64,000 bases of DNA, from positions 1 through 64,000 of the forward strand of contig CAZVIN010000042.1 of assembly GCA_964627255.1 (NCBI GenBank). The letters are read 5' to 3'. Below are positions 16,982 to 25,911 of the stretch, one piece after another. Numbering within the stretch: position 1 is the stretch's first letter; every line of letters starts with the position of its first letter. The stretch comes from CALLJL01 sp964627255 (lineage in GTDB: Bacteria > Acidobacteriota > Aminicenantia > Aminicenantales > CALLJL01). The notes under the pieces were generated by a model. It saw only the letters and a program-made list of their open reading frames with translations. It had not been told where the DNA came from and made no database searches. A program made the position numbers and the translations under genes.

Positions 16982-17031
16982 TTTTTAACTAGCCGCCAAA
17001 AGGCCTGTTAAAACCGGTTTTTTCGGCGGGT
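16982..17031 (-). terminator. Palindromic segment after galE, possible terminator
   Basis: Directly after the galE stop the minus strand reads CCGCC, an AAAACCGGTTTT palindrome (17010-17021) and GGCGG, so a GC-closed hairpin can form; a second small hairpin GGCTA/TAGCC follows. There is no clean U-tract, so termination is only a possibility. It sits between galE and the transglycosylase promoter. Confidence 0.35.
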
Positions 17032-18009
17032 TCACCGGCGGACTTTTTGGCTGTACCAAGCCCAGGCGGTTTTAATAATAGTTTTTATATCGGAATACTC
17101 TGGAATCCAGCCGAGCTTTTGCGTGGCCTTTTCTCTTGAGGCTAAAAGAACCGGGACATCGCCGCGACGGCGGGGCCGGAGGCGAATTTCGACCTTGAGG
17201 CCGCTCACCGCTTCCACCTGTTTGATTATTTCTTTTACCGAATAGCCTTGGCCAGTCCCCAAATTAAAAGCCTCTTGAGTAGGACGCTCGAGCATCAGCT
17301 TCAGGGCCAAAACATGGGCTTGGGCCAAGTCTGAAACATGAATATAATCACGGACCGCCGTACCGTCGGGGGTGGGGAAATCATCGCCATAAAGTTCGAA
17401 GAAAGGTTTTTGGCCTAAAAGATGAAGCATAATATTAGGAATGAGATGGGTTTCTGGCTGATGGAGTTCACCGAGCTCGCCTTCCGGGTCAGCCCCGGCA
17501 GCATTAAAATACCGCAAGGAAACATAACTTAAGTCATGGGCCCGACCCAAGTCTTCCAGTATCTTTTCGCTGAAAAATTTGGTCTGGCCGTAGGGATTGG
17601 CCGGCTGGAGAGGGTGGCTTTCATCTATCGGGATAGCCTGAGGTACTCCATAGACGGCTGCGCTCGAAGAAAAAACGAATTTTTTTACTCCCGAGGCTAA
17701 CATTGCATCCAAAAGGTTCAAGGTGGTTATCAAATTATGGGTATAATAGAGACGGGGGTTGTCATAACTTTCACCCACTTGGATAAGCGCCGCAAAATGG
17801 ATAACCGCTTCCACTTTATAATCATGGATTACTTCCGCTATTTTCTCCTTGTCTTGTAAATCAGCCTGGATGAAGCTACCCCCCAGGATTAATTCTCGAT
17901 GACCTTGAGATAAATTATCAAAAATGACGGGGTCAAAACCTTGCCGCAGCAAGAGCTTAACTGTATGCGACCCGATATAACCCGCCCCACCTGTAACTAA
18001 CACTCTCAT
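17032..18009 (-). CDS. galE: UDP-glucose 4-epimerase
   Basis: NAD-dependent interconversion of UDP-glucose and UDP-galactose, supplying sugar nucleotides for surface polysaccharides. 325 residues, short-chain dehydrogenase fold: VTGGAGYIGSHTVKLL nucleotide-binding motif at the N terminus, the SSSAAVYG serine segment and the YGQTK (YxxxK) catalytic pair, then LRYFNAAGADPEGELGE, typical of GalE. Its ATG overlaps the stop of the CCA-enzyme gene by 4 bases, so the two are probably translated from one message. A related UDP-sugar epimerase specificity cannot be excluded. Confidence 0.93.
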   Translation of the reverse strand: MRVLVTGGAGYIGSHTVKLLLRQGFDPVIFDNLSQGHRELILGGSFIQADLQDKEKIAEVIHDYKVEAVIHFAALIQVGESYDNPRLYYTHNLITTLNLLDAMLASGVKKFVFSSSAAVYGVPQAIPIDESHPLQPANPYGQTKFFSEKILEDLGRAHDLSYVSLRYFNAAGADPEGELGELHQPETHLIPNIMLHLLGQKPFFELYGDDFPTPDGTAVRDYIHVSDLAQAHVLALKLMLERPTQEAFNLGTGQGYSVKEIIKQVEAVSGLKVEIRLRPRRRGDVPVLLASREKATQKLGWIPEYSDIKTIIKTAWAWYSQKVRR

Positions 18010-19454
18010 TCGCTCTTTCCTTTAATGAGCTCCTCAGCAAAGCGAAGCCCCTGTTCCTTGGTCTCAAAGGCTGCCTCCAGCTGAAGTTCATAGAGCTTTT
18101 TTAATAATTTCCCTAAGCGAGGGCCGGGTTCAACGCCGAGCGGTATGAGGTCTCGGCCCATAATCATCGGCCGGATCGTTTCTTGAGTGATGTTCAATTC
18201 TGTTAGCTTTTTCCTGAGCCAGACGGCTTGGCGGTCGAATTTTTCGATTAACCTAACTTTCCTTCCGGCTCGGTCTGCCTGGTCTAAATAGACCAGCAAT
18301 TCAATCTCGCCCTTGGCTTCAGCCATAAGGCGGTTAAAAGCTTTTTTGGTGACAAAGCGACGGTTTTGCCAAAGTTCAGCCAGCCGGTGGTGGAGGCGGA
18401 CCAGCAAAGGCACTAATTCCCTCAGGTTGCAGTCTTCCCAGGAATAAATTTTGTGGCGGGCCAAGAACTCCCGAGTCATTTTTTCGCTGATTACGTCATG
18501 GTAGTTATTGGTTATGACCATTCGGCCCTTTTTAAACTCCCAATCAACGGTTTTCGGTTTTCCAACATCATGAAGGAGACAGGCTAAAAGGAGGGCTAAT
18601 CTTTTGCCTGGGAGCAACGCGACCAAGTCGGCAACTCTTTGTCCTTGGTCAACGGTCAACTTGGTATGATGCCAGACCGTATGATTGCCATACTCGTCCT
18701 TTTCTGGGTGGAAAACCGGGTCCTGGAGGCAAAAGGTAAGGGCATAGAGTTCAGGAAAAAGTTTTTTTAGAGCTGACAGACGCCACAATTCTTCCAGGCC
18801 GCGGGAGGGACGCCGGGATTGAAGGAGCATTTTGAAAAGCTCCTCATTTATTCTTTCGATGCTCAGTCCCTTTAGTTCGATTGTTTTACAGGTTTCATAA
18901 ATAGAAGGGTCAACAGAAAAGTTGAGCACTGCCGCAAAACGGGCGACGCGCAAAACACGCAACGGGTCCTCAGGAAAGGCGGGGGGGTTCGTAAGGCGGA
19001 TGACTTTTTCCCGGATATCTTGAGCGCCGCCAAAGGGGTCAATCAACAAGCCATCTTTTAACCTTAAGGCTAGGCTGTTGCAACGAAAATCTCTTCTTTC
19101 CAAGTCTTTTTCCAAAGGAAGATAGGGGTTGGCGTGGATAAAAAAATCCTTATGGCTGGTGATTTCAGTTAGCCGAGGAATCTCTTGGCGCGGCAAGGCG
19201 ACATCGTAAGTTTTTTTATCAACAGTAAATTTAATGATTCCAAAACTTTTTCCGACCAGGTCTACTTTTCCGTAGGGCTTGAGTTTTTTGATTATTATTT
19301 CGAGGGGATGCTCGATGACGAGAATATCCACATCCTCAGAAGGAACCCCCCGGATAAGGTCGCGGACATAGCCGCCCACCGCATAGACTTTACTGCCAAA
19401 AAGCTGGACGAAAAGCCGGCGATGTCTGAAATCCACCTTAAGTTTTTCTCTCAT
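18006..19454 (-). CDS. tRNA nucleotidyltransferase / poly(A) polymerase family, with HD domain
   Basis: Class II CCA-adding (or A-adding) enzyme that builds or repairs the tRNA 3' end. 482 residues. The catalytic head shows VGGYVRDLIRG with the carboxylates in SEDVDILVIE, RRDFRCNSLAL and DPLRVLRVARFAA. An HD domain follows (HTVWHHTKLTVDQGQRV, ACLLHDVGKPKT), which in CCA enzymes gives phosphatase or phosphodiesterase activity. CCA-adding and A-adding types cannot be told apart by eye. Own promoter just upstream; AAAGG ribosome-binding site before the ATG. Confidence 0.92.
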   Translation of the reverse strand: MREKLKVDFRHRRLFVQLFGSKVYAVGGYVRDLIRGVPSEDVDILVIEHPLEIIIKKLKPYGKVDLVGKSFGIIKFTVDKKTYDVALPRQEIPRLTEITSHKDFFIHANPYLPLEKDLERRDFRCNSLALRLKDGLLIDPFGGAQDIREKVIRLTNPPAFPEDPLRVLRVARFAAVLNFSVDPSIYETCKTIELKGLSIERINEELFKMLLQSRRPSRGLEELWRLSALKKLFPELYALTFCLQDPVFHPEKDEYGNHTVWHHTKLTVDQGQRVADLVALLPGKRLALLLACLLHDVGKPKTVDWEFKKGRMVITNNYHDVISEKMTREFLARHKIYSWEDCNLRELVPLLVRLHHRLAELWQNRRFVTKKAFNRLMAEAKGEIELLVYLDQADRAGRKVRLIEKFDRQAVWLRKKLTELNITQETIRPMIMGRDLIPLGVEPGPRLGKLLKKLYELQLEAAFETKEQGLRFAEELIKGKSE

Positions 19455-19476
19455 TAGCCTTTAAGTGCGTTTTTCT

Positions 19477-19506
19477 ATTATAAGTAACGAGGAGGAATTA
19501 AAGCAA
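19477..19506 (-). promoter_or_regulatory. Promoter of the CCA enzyme - galE operon
   Basis: Minus-strand TTGCTT (19501-19506) and a perfect TATAAT (19477-19482) with an 18-base spacer. Transcription would start near 19470, about 16 bases before the ATG at 19454. Confidence 0.6.
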
Positions 19507-19933
19507 CCGGCTTCTGTTTAATCTTGGCTTGACCTCCTTATAAATAGCTAAGGGGGGCATTTAACTCTACCTTGTTATACAATTGCCGCCCGTTTTCAAA
19601 TCACCTTGCGATAGGCGGTCATCTTTTAATTCTTAAGGTTTGATTCCTCTATTTAATTTAGAATCAGCCAAAAAGTGATTTTTAAGTGAATAATATTCTC
19701 AGGCAACTAATTTTAGCAGCCAAACCCATGCTCATTTTTAAGGGGAACTCCGCACTAAACTGATAAGCGCCATTAATTCTAATTACCGCTATCTTTTAGC
19801 CAGATAATTAGGGCCAAAAAACAATAATTGAGAAAGGAACCAATAAGCTTGGATTGCGAGCCGCTGTTTTCTACCTGCTCCCCTTGTGCTTAGCAACGCT
19901 ATCAGGTATTATCAAGGAGGTTAATTAGAAAGG
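19507..19933. other. Intergenic region between divergent genes, no gene seen
   Basis: About 430 AT-rich bases between the CCA-enzyme promoter and the LEA2-like gene. No reading frame with a ribosome-binding site, RNA gene or repeat family was recognised. The promoter for the rightward gene must lie here but no close -35/-10 pair was found. Confidence 0.5.
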
Positions 19934-19940
19934 ATGTCGC

Positions 19941-20861
19941 GTGAGGCTTTCAATTTATCTTGACTCGACTTGGAGGCTGAAATTTTTGGTCGGGCTCTTT
20001 TCTTTTTATCTTCTCTTTATTTTAGTTTTACTTTCTCCTGCGGCCGCGGCCAAGAAAGACATTGAAATAGTCCTTGAGGAGAAGCGGCTTGAAGGCTTGA
20101 GTTCTTCTGGCCTGACCATTAATTTTATTTTACGGGTGATTAACAACTCTGCGGTCGAATATCAACTGGCGCGCACGGCCAACAGGGTGCTCGTTAATCA
20201 GGAGGAATTCTTCCGGATTGACACCCCGGTTGAACCGGCCATTCCTATCCCCGCGGCTTCAAGCACCTTGATTACTGTCCCCGTTAAGATTACCTATGAT
20301 TACCTTTTTCAGACTATTCCTATGCTTAAGGGCGAAGAAAGGTTCAATTGCACTTTAAGCGGGCTTTTTTCCTTTTTTGACCCCCGGCGCCGTGAACTGA
20401 AGATTCCGCTGGCGGTGGCTGCCGACTTTCCGCTCTTCCATGATTGGAAAATAGACCTCCTTCCGGTTCAGGTTAAAAGCCTTAGCTTGGGCGGAGCAGA
20501 GGTGGAATTTGGCGTTTGTTTCATTAACTCCAATGCTTCCAATTGGATTTTGCGCCACTTAACCTATCGCCTCGAGTTTTCGGATAAGCCCATCCAGAGC
20601 GGACAGCAAACCTTTCAAGATTCACTCGGGCCGGGAGAGGGGAAGAAGTTGACGCTACCCCTGCTGCTTGATTTTTTTGAGCTGGGACCAGAGCTGGCAC
20701 CAGCAATGGAAGGCGAGGCTATCGACGTTAACTTTTCTGGAGAAATAGAGATTGAAAGCGAGTGGGGCAGGTTTAGATGGCCTTTTGTCAGCAAACAAAA
20801 ACTGGCCGTGGTCAGGCAATCCGGAGAAATTAGGGCTGGTAAGGAAACTGATTTCGATTAA
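19941..20861 (+). CDS. Putative LEA type 2 (WHy domain) family exported protein
   Basis: Function not established. 306 residues from a GTG codon with AAGGA about 7 bases upstream. Residues 1-37 form a signal peptide or anchor (hydrophobic FLVGLFSFYLLFILVLLSPAAAA). Two similar beta-rich halves follow. Each begins with a long strand and an Asn-rich turn (NFILRVINNSAVEYQLART; EFGVCFINSNASNWILRHL) and continues with strands ending in a 'value greater than constant' pattern, as in WHy/LEA14 domains. Such proteins are thought to be stress- or envelope-associated. No operon partner; the glycosyltransferase downstream is 278 bases away. Confidence 0.55.
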   Translation: MRLSIYLDSTWRLKFLVGLFSFYLLFILVLLSPAAAAKKDIEIVLEEKRLEGLSSSGLTINFILRVINNSAVEYQLARTANRVLVNQEEFFRIDTPVEPAIPIPAASSTLITVPVKITYDYLFQTIPMLKGEERFNCTLSGLFSFFDPRRRELKIPLAVAADFPLFHDWKIDLLPVQVKSLSLGGAEVEFGVCFINSNASNWILRHLTYRLEFSDKPIQSGQQTFQDSLGPGEGKKLTLPLLLDFFELGPELAPAMEGEAIDVNFSGEIEIESEWGRFRWPFVSKQKLAVVRQSGEIRAGKETDFD

Positions 20862-21139
20862 TTAACTTGGTTCTCACGATTCCGGCGGCGTCATTATTTC
20901 ACGCTCCACCAAAGGTAGGGGAGCCGTTTATATGATATAGGATTAATTAATTATAGATCATCGGCCCCTTTCTGCGGGCCTGAGGGTGAGATAAAATTAT
21001 AGATAATTGGCGGTAAAAGAATTCAGTCTTGGAAATGAAAGCTGTATCAAGTCTTAATTTAAACTCAAATTTTACGGCTCTTAGGTTTTATAATCGAAGA
21101 ATGAGGGTTTTGTTTTGTCGTCGGCAGTGAGGAGACCGG

Positions 21140-21997
21140 ATGATTTCGGTGATTATTCCTACCTATAACCGAGGCCAGTTTATAACTGAAGCCATGCAAT
21201 CAGTTTTTTCTCAGACTGTTTTTCAGCCTGATTCTGAAAGGTATTCTTTTGAAATTGTCGTCATCGACGACGGGTCGACGGATAAAACTAAAGAGGCAAT
21301 TAAGAATCTCTCCGGACCAATTCGCTATTATTACCAAGAACATCAGGGAGTCAGCCGGGCGCGGAATCGGGGGCTCGAATTAGCCAGAGGGGAGTTTATT
21401 GCCTTTTTAGATTCTGATGACCTCTGGTTGCCGGAAAAGATGAAGCTCCAGATGAACGTCATGGAAACCTTTCCCCAGCTCATGGGTTGCACCGCTGAAG
21501 AGGTCTGGATTCGTCGCGGCAAGAGAGTTAATGCAAAAAAAAGACACAAGAAATATTCTGGCTGGATTTTTCCCCACGCCTTACCTCTCTGCATTCTCAG
21601 CCTTTCGGCCTCGCTTTTTCGGCGGCAAGTTTTTGAGGTTATAGGCAATTTTGATGAAACTCTGCCGGCTTGTGAAGACTATGATTTTTGCCTGCGCTAC
21701 TCGCTGCGCTATCCCCTTCATCTTATTGACCGGCCCTTAATCATCAAACGAGGCGGCCATCCCGACCAGCTTACGCGTCGATTTTGGGGGCTGGACCGGT
21801 TTCGACTGCAATCTTTATTCAAGCTTCTTAGCTTTAACCTGAGCCCTGAACAACGCCGGCTTGTTTGCCAGGAGATAGTTCGTAAAGCCCAAATTCTTCA
21901 AGCGGGCGCCGCCAAGAGAAAACGAACAGAGGAGGCTCAGTATTATCAAAACATTATTGACCGGTTTAAACTGGAGGCCTCTCCATTTTGGCCTTAG
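21140..21997 (+). CDS. Glycosyltransferase, family 2 (GT-A fold)
   Basis: Probable inverting sugar transferase acting at the inner face of the membrane in glycan synthesis. 285 residues: MISVIIPTYNRGQFI at the N terminus, IVVIDDGSTDKTKEA (nucleotide-sugar site), SRARNRGLELARGEFIAFLDSDD with the DxD metal motif, and NFDETLPACEDYDFCLRYS for the acceptor-side ED motif. No transmembrane segment. A TATAAT box lies at 21089-21094 but its -35 is poor. The preceding gap contains two AATTATAGAT copies (20949 and 20995) flanking a GGCCC/GGGCC hairpin. Substrate unknown. Confidence 0.88.
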   Translation: MISVIIPTYNRGQFITEAMQSVFSQTVFQPDSERYSFEIVVIDDGSTDKTKEAIKNLSGPIRYYYQEHQGVSRARNRGLELARGEFIAFLDSDDLWLPEKMKLQMNVMETFPQLMGCTAEEVWIRRGKRVNAKKRHKKYSGWIFPHALPLCILSLSASLFRRQVFEVIGNFDETLPACEDYDFCLRYSLRYPLHLIDRPLIIKRGGHPDQLTRRFWGLDRFRLQSLFKLLSFNLSPEQRRLVCQEIVRKAQILQAGAAKRKRTEEAQYYQNIIDRFKLEASPFWP

Positions 21998-22215
21998 CCT
22001 GGGCCTTTCAAGATAAGTGATAGTGACCCAGCGGCGAATAAAGCTAAAAAAGTTTACACCTTTTCATTTTTTAGGGCTCAAAATAGGCCAGATAAAATGG
22101 AAAGGAACCTTTTTAGCTCATCCTCCCTCCAGAGGAGGCAAAAATCGATGGTCTTAATATCTATCTACCTCAAAAGGAGGAATGTTTTCTCGTCCTTTTT
22201 AAAAAGAGGTGAGAT

Positions 22216-22244
22216 TTGACCCTCGGCCGGATTGTCCCTATAAT
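22216..22244 (+). promoter_or_regulatory. Promoter of thi4
   Basis: TTGACC (22216-22221) and a perfect TATAAT (22239-22244) separated by 17 bases, one of the best promoter matches in the window. The predicted start near 22251 leaves a leader of only about 17 bases, so there is no room for a TPP riboswitch between promoter and gene. Confidence 0.8.
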
Positions 22245-22267
22245 TTAGGTTTCAGCGGAGGCTGGAG

Positions 22268-23068
22268 ATGTTAGATGAGGTAGTAATAAGTCGGGCAATT
22301 ACGGAAAGCTTCTCTAAAGAATTTCTTTCTTCCCTTGAAGCTGACGTCGTTATCGGCGGCGCGGGGCCTTCTGGTCTCAGCGCGGCCTATTTTTTAGCCC
22401 GTGAAGGCCATAAAGTAGTCGTCTTTGAGCGAGGGCTGCGCCCGGGTGGCGGGATGGCGGGCGGCGGCATGCTTTTTAACAAAATTGTGGTTCAGGAAGA
22501 AGCCAAAGCTCTGCTGGATAACTGGGGAGTGAGGACTGAGGCCTATGCCGAAAAATATTACGTTGCCTCCTCTCTGGAGATGATGGCTGCCCTTCTTCTG
22601 AGTACGCTGCGAGCCGGAGCGCACATTTTCAATAGTATCTCGATTGAAGATGTGGTGATTCGCAACAGCAAGGTTCAGGGAGCTGTCATCAACTGGTCGG
22701 CAGTGGAGATGGCGCAGCTGCATGTCGACCCCTTGGCAGTCAGGAGCCATTTTGTAGTTGACGCCACTGGTCATGCGGCAGAGATTGCTCAGGTGGTGGC
22801 CCGCAAAACGGAGGGAAAGCTCCTAACGGCCACAGGAGGCGTCATGGGCGAAAGACCCATGTGGGCCGAAGAAGGAGAAAGGTTCCTTTTAGTTAATACC
22901 CGCGAGGTTTACCCTAATCTTTATGTCTGCGGCATGGCGGCCAACGCTGTTTTTGGCGGCCCGAGGATGGGGCCGATATTTGGCGGCATGCTCCTCTCTG
23001 GCCAGCGGGTTGCCCAGCTTCTTAAGGAGCGTCTTAAGGCGCTAAAAAATAATTCGAATCAGAAATAA
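22268..23068 (+). CDS. thi4: Sulfide-dependent ADP-thiazole synthase (THI4 family)
   Basis: Makes the thiazole part of thiamin from NAD and glycine. 266 residues with an N-terminal FAD/NAD-type nucleotide fold: VVIGGAGPSGLSAAYFLAREG, a glutamate at VVFERG, the GGGMAGGGMLF segment, and the C-terminal VYPNLYVCGMAANAVFGGPRMGPIFGGM. At the position of the yeast sulfur-donor cysteine (Cys205, before the MDP motif) there is His152 in LHVDP. This is the archaeal type, which takes sulfur from free sulfide and turns over many times instead of sacrificing a cysteine. It implies an anaerobic, sulfide-containing cell interior. Good ribosome-binding site (GCGGAGG) before the ATG. Confidence 0.9.
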   Translation: MLDEVVISRAITESFSKEFLSSLEADVVIGGAGPSGLSAAYFLAREGHKVVVFERGLRPGGGMAGGGMLFNKIVVQEEAKALLDNWGVRTEAYAEKYYVASSLEMMAALLLSTLRAGAHIFNSISIEDVVIRNSKVQGAVINWSAVEMAQLHVDPLAVRSHFVVDATGHAAEIAQVVARKTEGKLLTATGGVMGERPMWAEEGERFLLVNTREVYPNLYVCGMAANAVFGGPRMGPIFGGMLLSGQRVAQLLKERLKALKNNSNQK

Positions 23069-23070
23069 GG

Positions 23071-23829
23071 TCAGAATCGATAATTAACCCCGACGGCCAG
23101 ATGATAACCACCCAAATCAAAGGGTTCAAAACCTTCGAAACCCTCTTTAAGCGTTCCCTTTAAGGTCGAATACCTTAATTCAACTTCAATCGCCATTCTC
23201 TGGGCCACTCGGTACATCAAGCCAACAAAGGCATGATAGCCGAGGGAAAAGTTGTTGTCGTCTCGGACGTTGGTGGGATAAATGGGGTAAATATCGACAT
23301 CACCTAAGTCAGGGTCTTCGTATACCCAGGGGTCGCTAAAATCGATCATATCTCCTTGGAGGCGCACACTCCAGATATACAAGCCGAGTCCTCCCCCTAA
23401 ATAAGGCGAAAAGCTGGCCCGGTGGCCAAGGGGGACAAGTTTTAGCCCTAGCTGTATAGGGGTGATAGAAACACCAAACACATGACTCAGGCCAAAGGCC
23501 CCTCGATAATACTTGGCCGGAAAGGCAAAGTCACCCTCATCAAAAGAATAACCGACATACTCTTTGTAAAATCCCGCCCTGTTTTTGCTATAACCGTCCA
23601 AACCTACTACTACGCTCAACTGCGAAGAGAGATATTTTTCATAAACAAAACCCAAGGTAGAGTTCTGATAATTAGAATGGGTAAAGTCCATGTTTTCAAA
23701 CTCAATATCCCAGAGGTCGCTCTTAGCCCGGGGAATGAAGTAGCCAAGACGGATGGAAATAGCATCAGCCCAGACTATTGTCGGCAGCAAAAGCAAAATA
23801 ACTGTCACGAAAAGCAAACCTTTTTTCAT
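23071..23829 (-). CDS. Predicted outer-membrane beta-barrel protein
   Basis: Not matched to a named family. From the ATG at 23829 (GAGGAGA ribosome-binding site) it encodes about 252 residues: a signal peptide MKKGLLFVTVILLLLPTIVWA, then amphipathic strands rich in Tyr, Phe and Gly (RLGYFIPRAKSDLWDIEF, ASFSPYLGGGLGLYIWSV), ending YHLAVGVNYRF. A terminal Phe after alternating hydrophobic residues is the Gram-negative outer-membrane insertion signal. Overall it resembles OmpA-like/OprD-size 8-10 strand barrels. A TATAAT box lies at 23861-23866 (minus) with a poor -35. It converges with thi4 just beyond its end. Confidence 0.75.
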   Translation of the reverse strand: MKKGLLFVTVILLLLPTIVWADAISIRLGYFIPRAKSDLWDIEFENMDFTHSNYQNSTLGFVYEKYLSSQLSVVVGLDGYSKNRAGFYKEYVGYSFDEGDFAFPAKYYRGAFGLSHVFGVSITPIQLGLKLVPLGHRASFSPYLGGGLGLYIWSVRLQGDMIDFSDPWVYEDPDLGDVDIYPIYPTNVRDDNNFSLGYHAFVGLMYRVAQRMAIEVELRYSTLKGTLKEGFEGFEPFDLGGYHLAVGVNYRF

Positions 23830-23982
23830 CTTCACTCTCCTCAAAAACTAATCTAAGCAAATTATATGCCAATTCTCCAAGTGATTCCGCTTAGATAAAG
23901 CCTGATTGAACACTCCTGCTGGCTGTTACTTGTTGAGGTCATCTGTCCTATCCTCATCCACAAAAGATGGGAGTGAACCCTT

Positions 23983-25911
23983 TTATTTGACTTTAGCCCC
24001 AGCCGGGACATCGCGGTCAAAGAAAGGAATAATCGCTCTCCCTTCCACTTCTGCCGCCAAGAGCATTGCTTGCGATTCGATTCCCCGGATGACAGCCGGC
24101 TTGAGGTTGACAATGACCACGATTTTTTTGCCGATCAGGTCTTCAGGCGCATAAGTGTCAGCTACCCCAGCGACCATTGTCCTGGTTTCTTGGCCGATAT
24201 TGACCTCAAGACGCAAGAGTTTGTCAGTATTCGGGACTCTCTCGGCTTTAATTACCTCGGCCACGCGCAAGTCCATCCTTTTAAACTCCTCGAAAGAAAT
24301 CCATTCACTCTTGGCTTCCATTTTTACCTCCTTGGCGACTTCCAGGCCTAAAAAATCTTTCAAGGCTACCCGAGGAAAAAGAGGCTCGGGTTTCTTGACC
24401 GGTTCTCCGGAAGAGAATAGGTCAAACTCCAGCGCTTCATAGTTAATGGAGTTGATGGGTCGTTTCTCTCCGAGTAGCTGCCAGGTCCTCTCGGCCGAAC
24501 CAGGCATTACCGGGTAGAGAAGATAAGCTAAGCCCCAGATGGCGCGGGCGGCCTGCAAGAGGATTCTTCCCAGCCGGCTTCTTTTAGCCGGGTCAGCGGC
24601 CATCTTCCACGGCTCGTTGTCGGCCAAGTATTTGTTGACGCTGTTGATATATACCCAGATTTCTTCGAGCGCTCGATTGATCGCATAATCATTAAAAAGC
24701 TCCCGCACCTTTTCCTTCAACCGCTCAAAATTTCTTTTTATGACCCCGTCCTCTTCTGTTTCGGGTCCCACCGAATCTATTTTCCCCTGGAAATAATTCC
24801 CGATCATGGTCAGGATTCGTTGAATTAGATTGCCCAGGTCATTGGCCAAGTCAGAATTGACTCGGTGGAGAAAGCCTTCATGGGAAAAATTGCCGTCCTG
24901 ACCGATAGGAATCTCCCTCAGCAGGAAATAGCGAAGCGGGTCGGGGCCAAAAGCCTGAAGGATAACCTGTGGGTCAAGCACATTACCCCGCGACTTAGAC
25001 ATTTTAGTTTCGTCCTTGAGCCACCAGCCGTGGCCCAAAACGGTGCGCGGCAGCGGTAGCCCCGCGGCCATCAGAAAAGCCGGCCAAAAAATAGCGTGAA
25101 AACGGAGGATGTCCTTGCCGATTAGATGGAGGTCGGCGGGCCAGAAGCGGGAGAAAAGCTCCTCTTTCCAGTCATAACCGATTCCAGTGACATAGTTGTG
25201 GAGCGCATCGAACCAGACATAAATCGTATGTTGCGGGTCGTTAGGGACGGGAATGCCCCATCTAACCGTGGTTCGGGTTATACTCAAGTCTTTGAGCCCT
25301 TGTTTAACAAACGAGACGACCTCGTTCATCCGGCTGGGAGGCCGGACAAAATCCGGATTTTGGGCATAGAAGGCCAACAGACGACCCTGGTAGGCAGATA
25401 GACGGAAAAAGTAGCATTCCTCAGAAATTAGGAGGGCTTTTTTGCCGCAGTCAGGGCAACTTTTTTCGCCAGAAGGTTCCAACGGTACATCTTCGGCCAA
25501 AAAATTTTCGTCAGAGACACAATACCAGCCCTGATAAGTTCCCTTGTAGATATCTCCTTTTTCTTTAAGCTGTTGAAAAATTTTTTGCACTCCGGCTTCG
25601 TGGAACGGCTCCGTCGTCCGAATAAAATAATCATAGGAAATGTTCAAAGCCCGCCACAAATCCTTAAACCTGACTACCACCTGGTCGGCGAGCTCTTTCG
25701 GCGTTAAACCTCGTTCGGTGGCGGCCCGCTCTATTTTCTGCCCATGCTCGTCGGTTCCTGTGAGAAAGAAGACTTGTTTGCCACAAAGACGCTGGAAGCG
25801 AGCCACGGCGTCAGCAATGATGGTAGTGTAGGCATGACCGATATGCGGGACGTCGTTAACATAATAAATTGGCGTTGTAACATAAAATTTCTGATTATCG
25901 CTCTTGACCAC
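23983..25911 (-). CDS. metG: Methionyl-tRNA synthetase with C-terminal tRNA-binding domain
   Basis: Charges tRNA-Met for initiation and elongation. 642 residues. Class I motifs: PHIGHAYTTII (HIGH) near the N terminus and TKMSKSRGNV (KMSKS). The last 110 residues form a Trbp111/EMAPII-type OB domain (FKRMDLRVAEVIKAERVPN, VNLKPAVIRGIESQAMLLAA) that dimerises and grips tRNA. The zinc knuckle region has Cys131, Cys152 and Cys155, but the usual second cysteine is Asp134. The GTG start follows AAAGGAG and overlaps folE by 17 bases. Confidence 0.96.
   Translation of the reverse strand: MVKSDNQKFYVTTPIYYVNDVPHIGHAYTTIIADAVARFQRLCGKQVFFLTGTDEHGQKIERAATERGLTPKELADQVVVRFKDLWRALNISYDYFIRTTEPFHEAGVQKIFQQLKEKGDIYKGTYQGWYCVSDENFLAEDVPLEPSGEKSCPDCGKKALLISEECYFFRLSAYQGRLLAFYAQNPDFVRPPSRMNEVVSFVKQGLKDLSITRTTVRWGIPVPNDPQHTIYVWFDALHNYVTGIGYDWKEELFSRFWPADLHLIGKDILRFHAIFWPAFLMAAGLPLPRTVLGHGWWLKDETKMSKSRGNVLDPQVILQAFGPDPLRYFLLREIPIGQDGNFSHEGFLHRVNSDLANDLGNLIQRILTMIGNYFQGKIDSVGPETEEDGVIKRNFERLKEKVRELFNDYAINRALEEIWVYINSVNKYLADNEPWKMAADPAKRSRLGRILLQAARAIWGLAYLLYPVMPGSAERTWQLLGEKRPINSINYEALEFDLFSSGEPVKKPEPLFPRVALKDFLGLEVAKEVKMEAKSEWISFEEFKRMDLRVAEVIKAERVPNTDKLLRLEVNIGQETRTMVAGVADTYAPEDLIGKKIVVIVNLKPAVIRGIESQAMLLAAEVEGRAIIPFFDRDVPAGAKVK

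Noticed and set aside
20966..20992. Possible TPP (thi-box) riboswitch near GGGCCTGAGGGTGAGATA
   Set aside because: Lacks the paired helices and the second conserved half of the thi-box, and precedes a glycosyltransferase. The thi4 promoter is far downstream.
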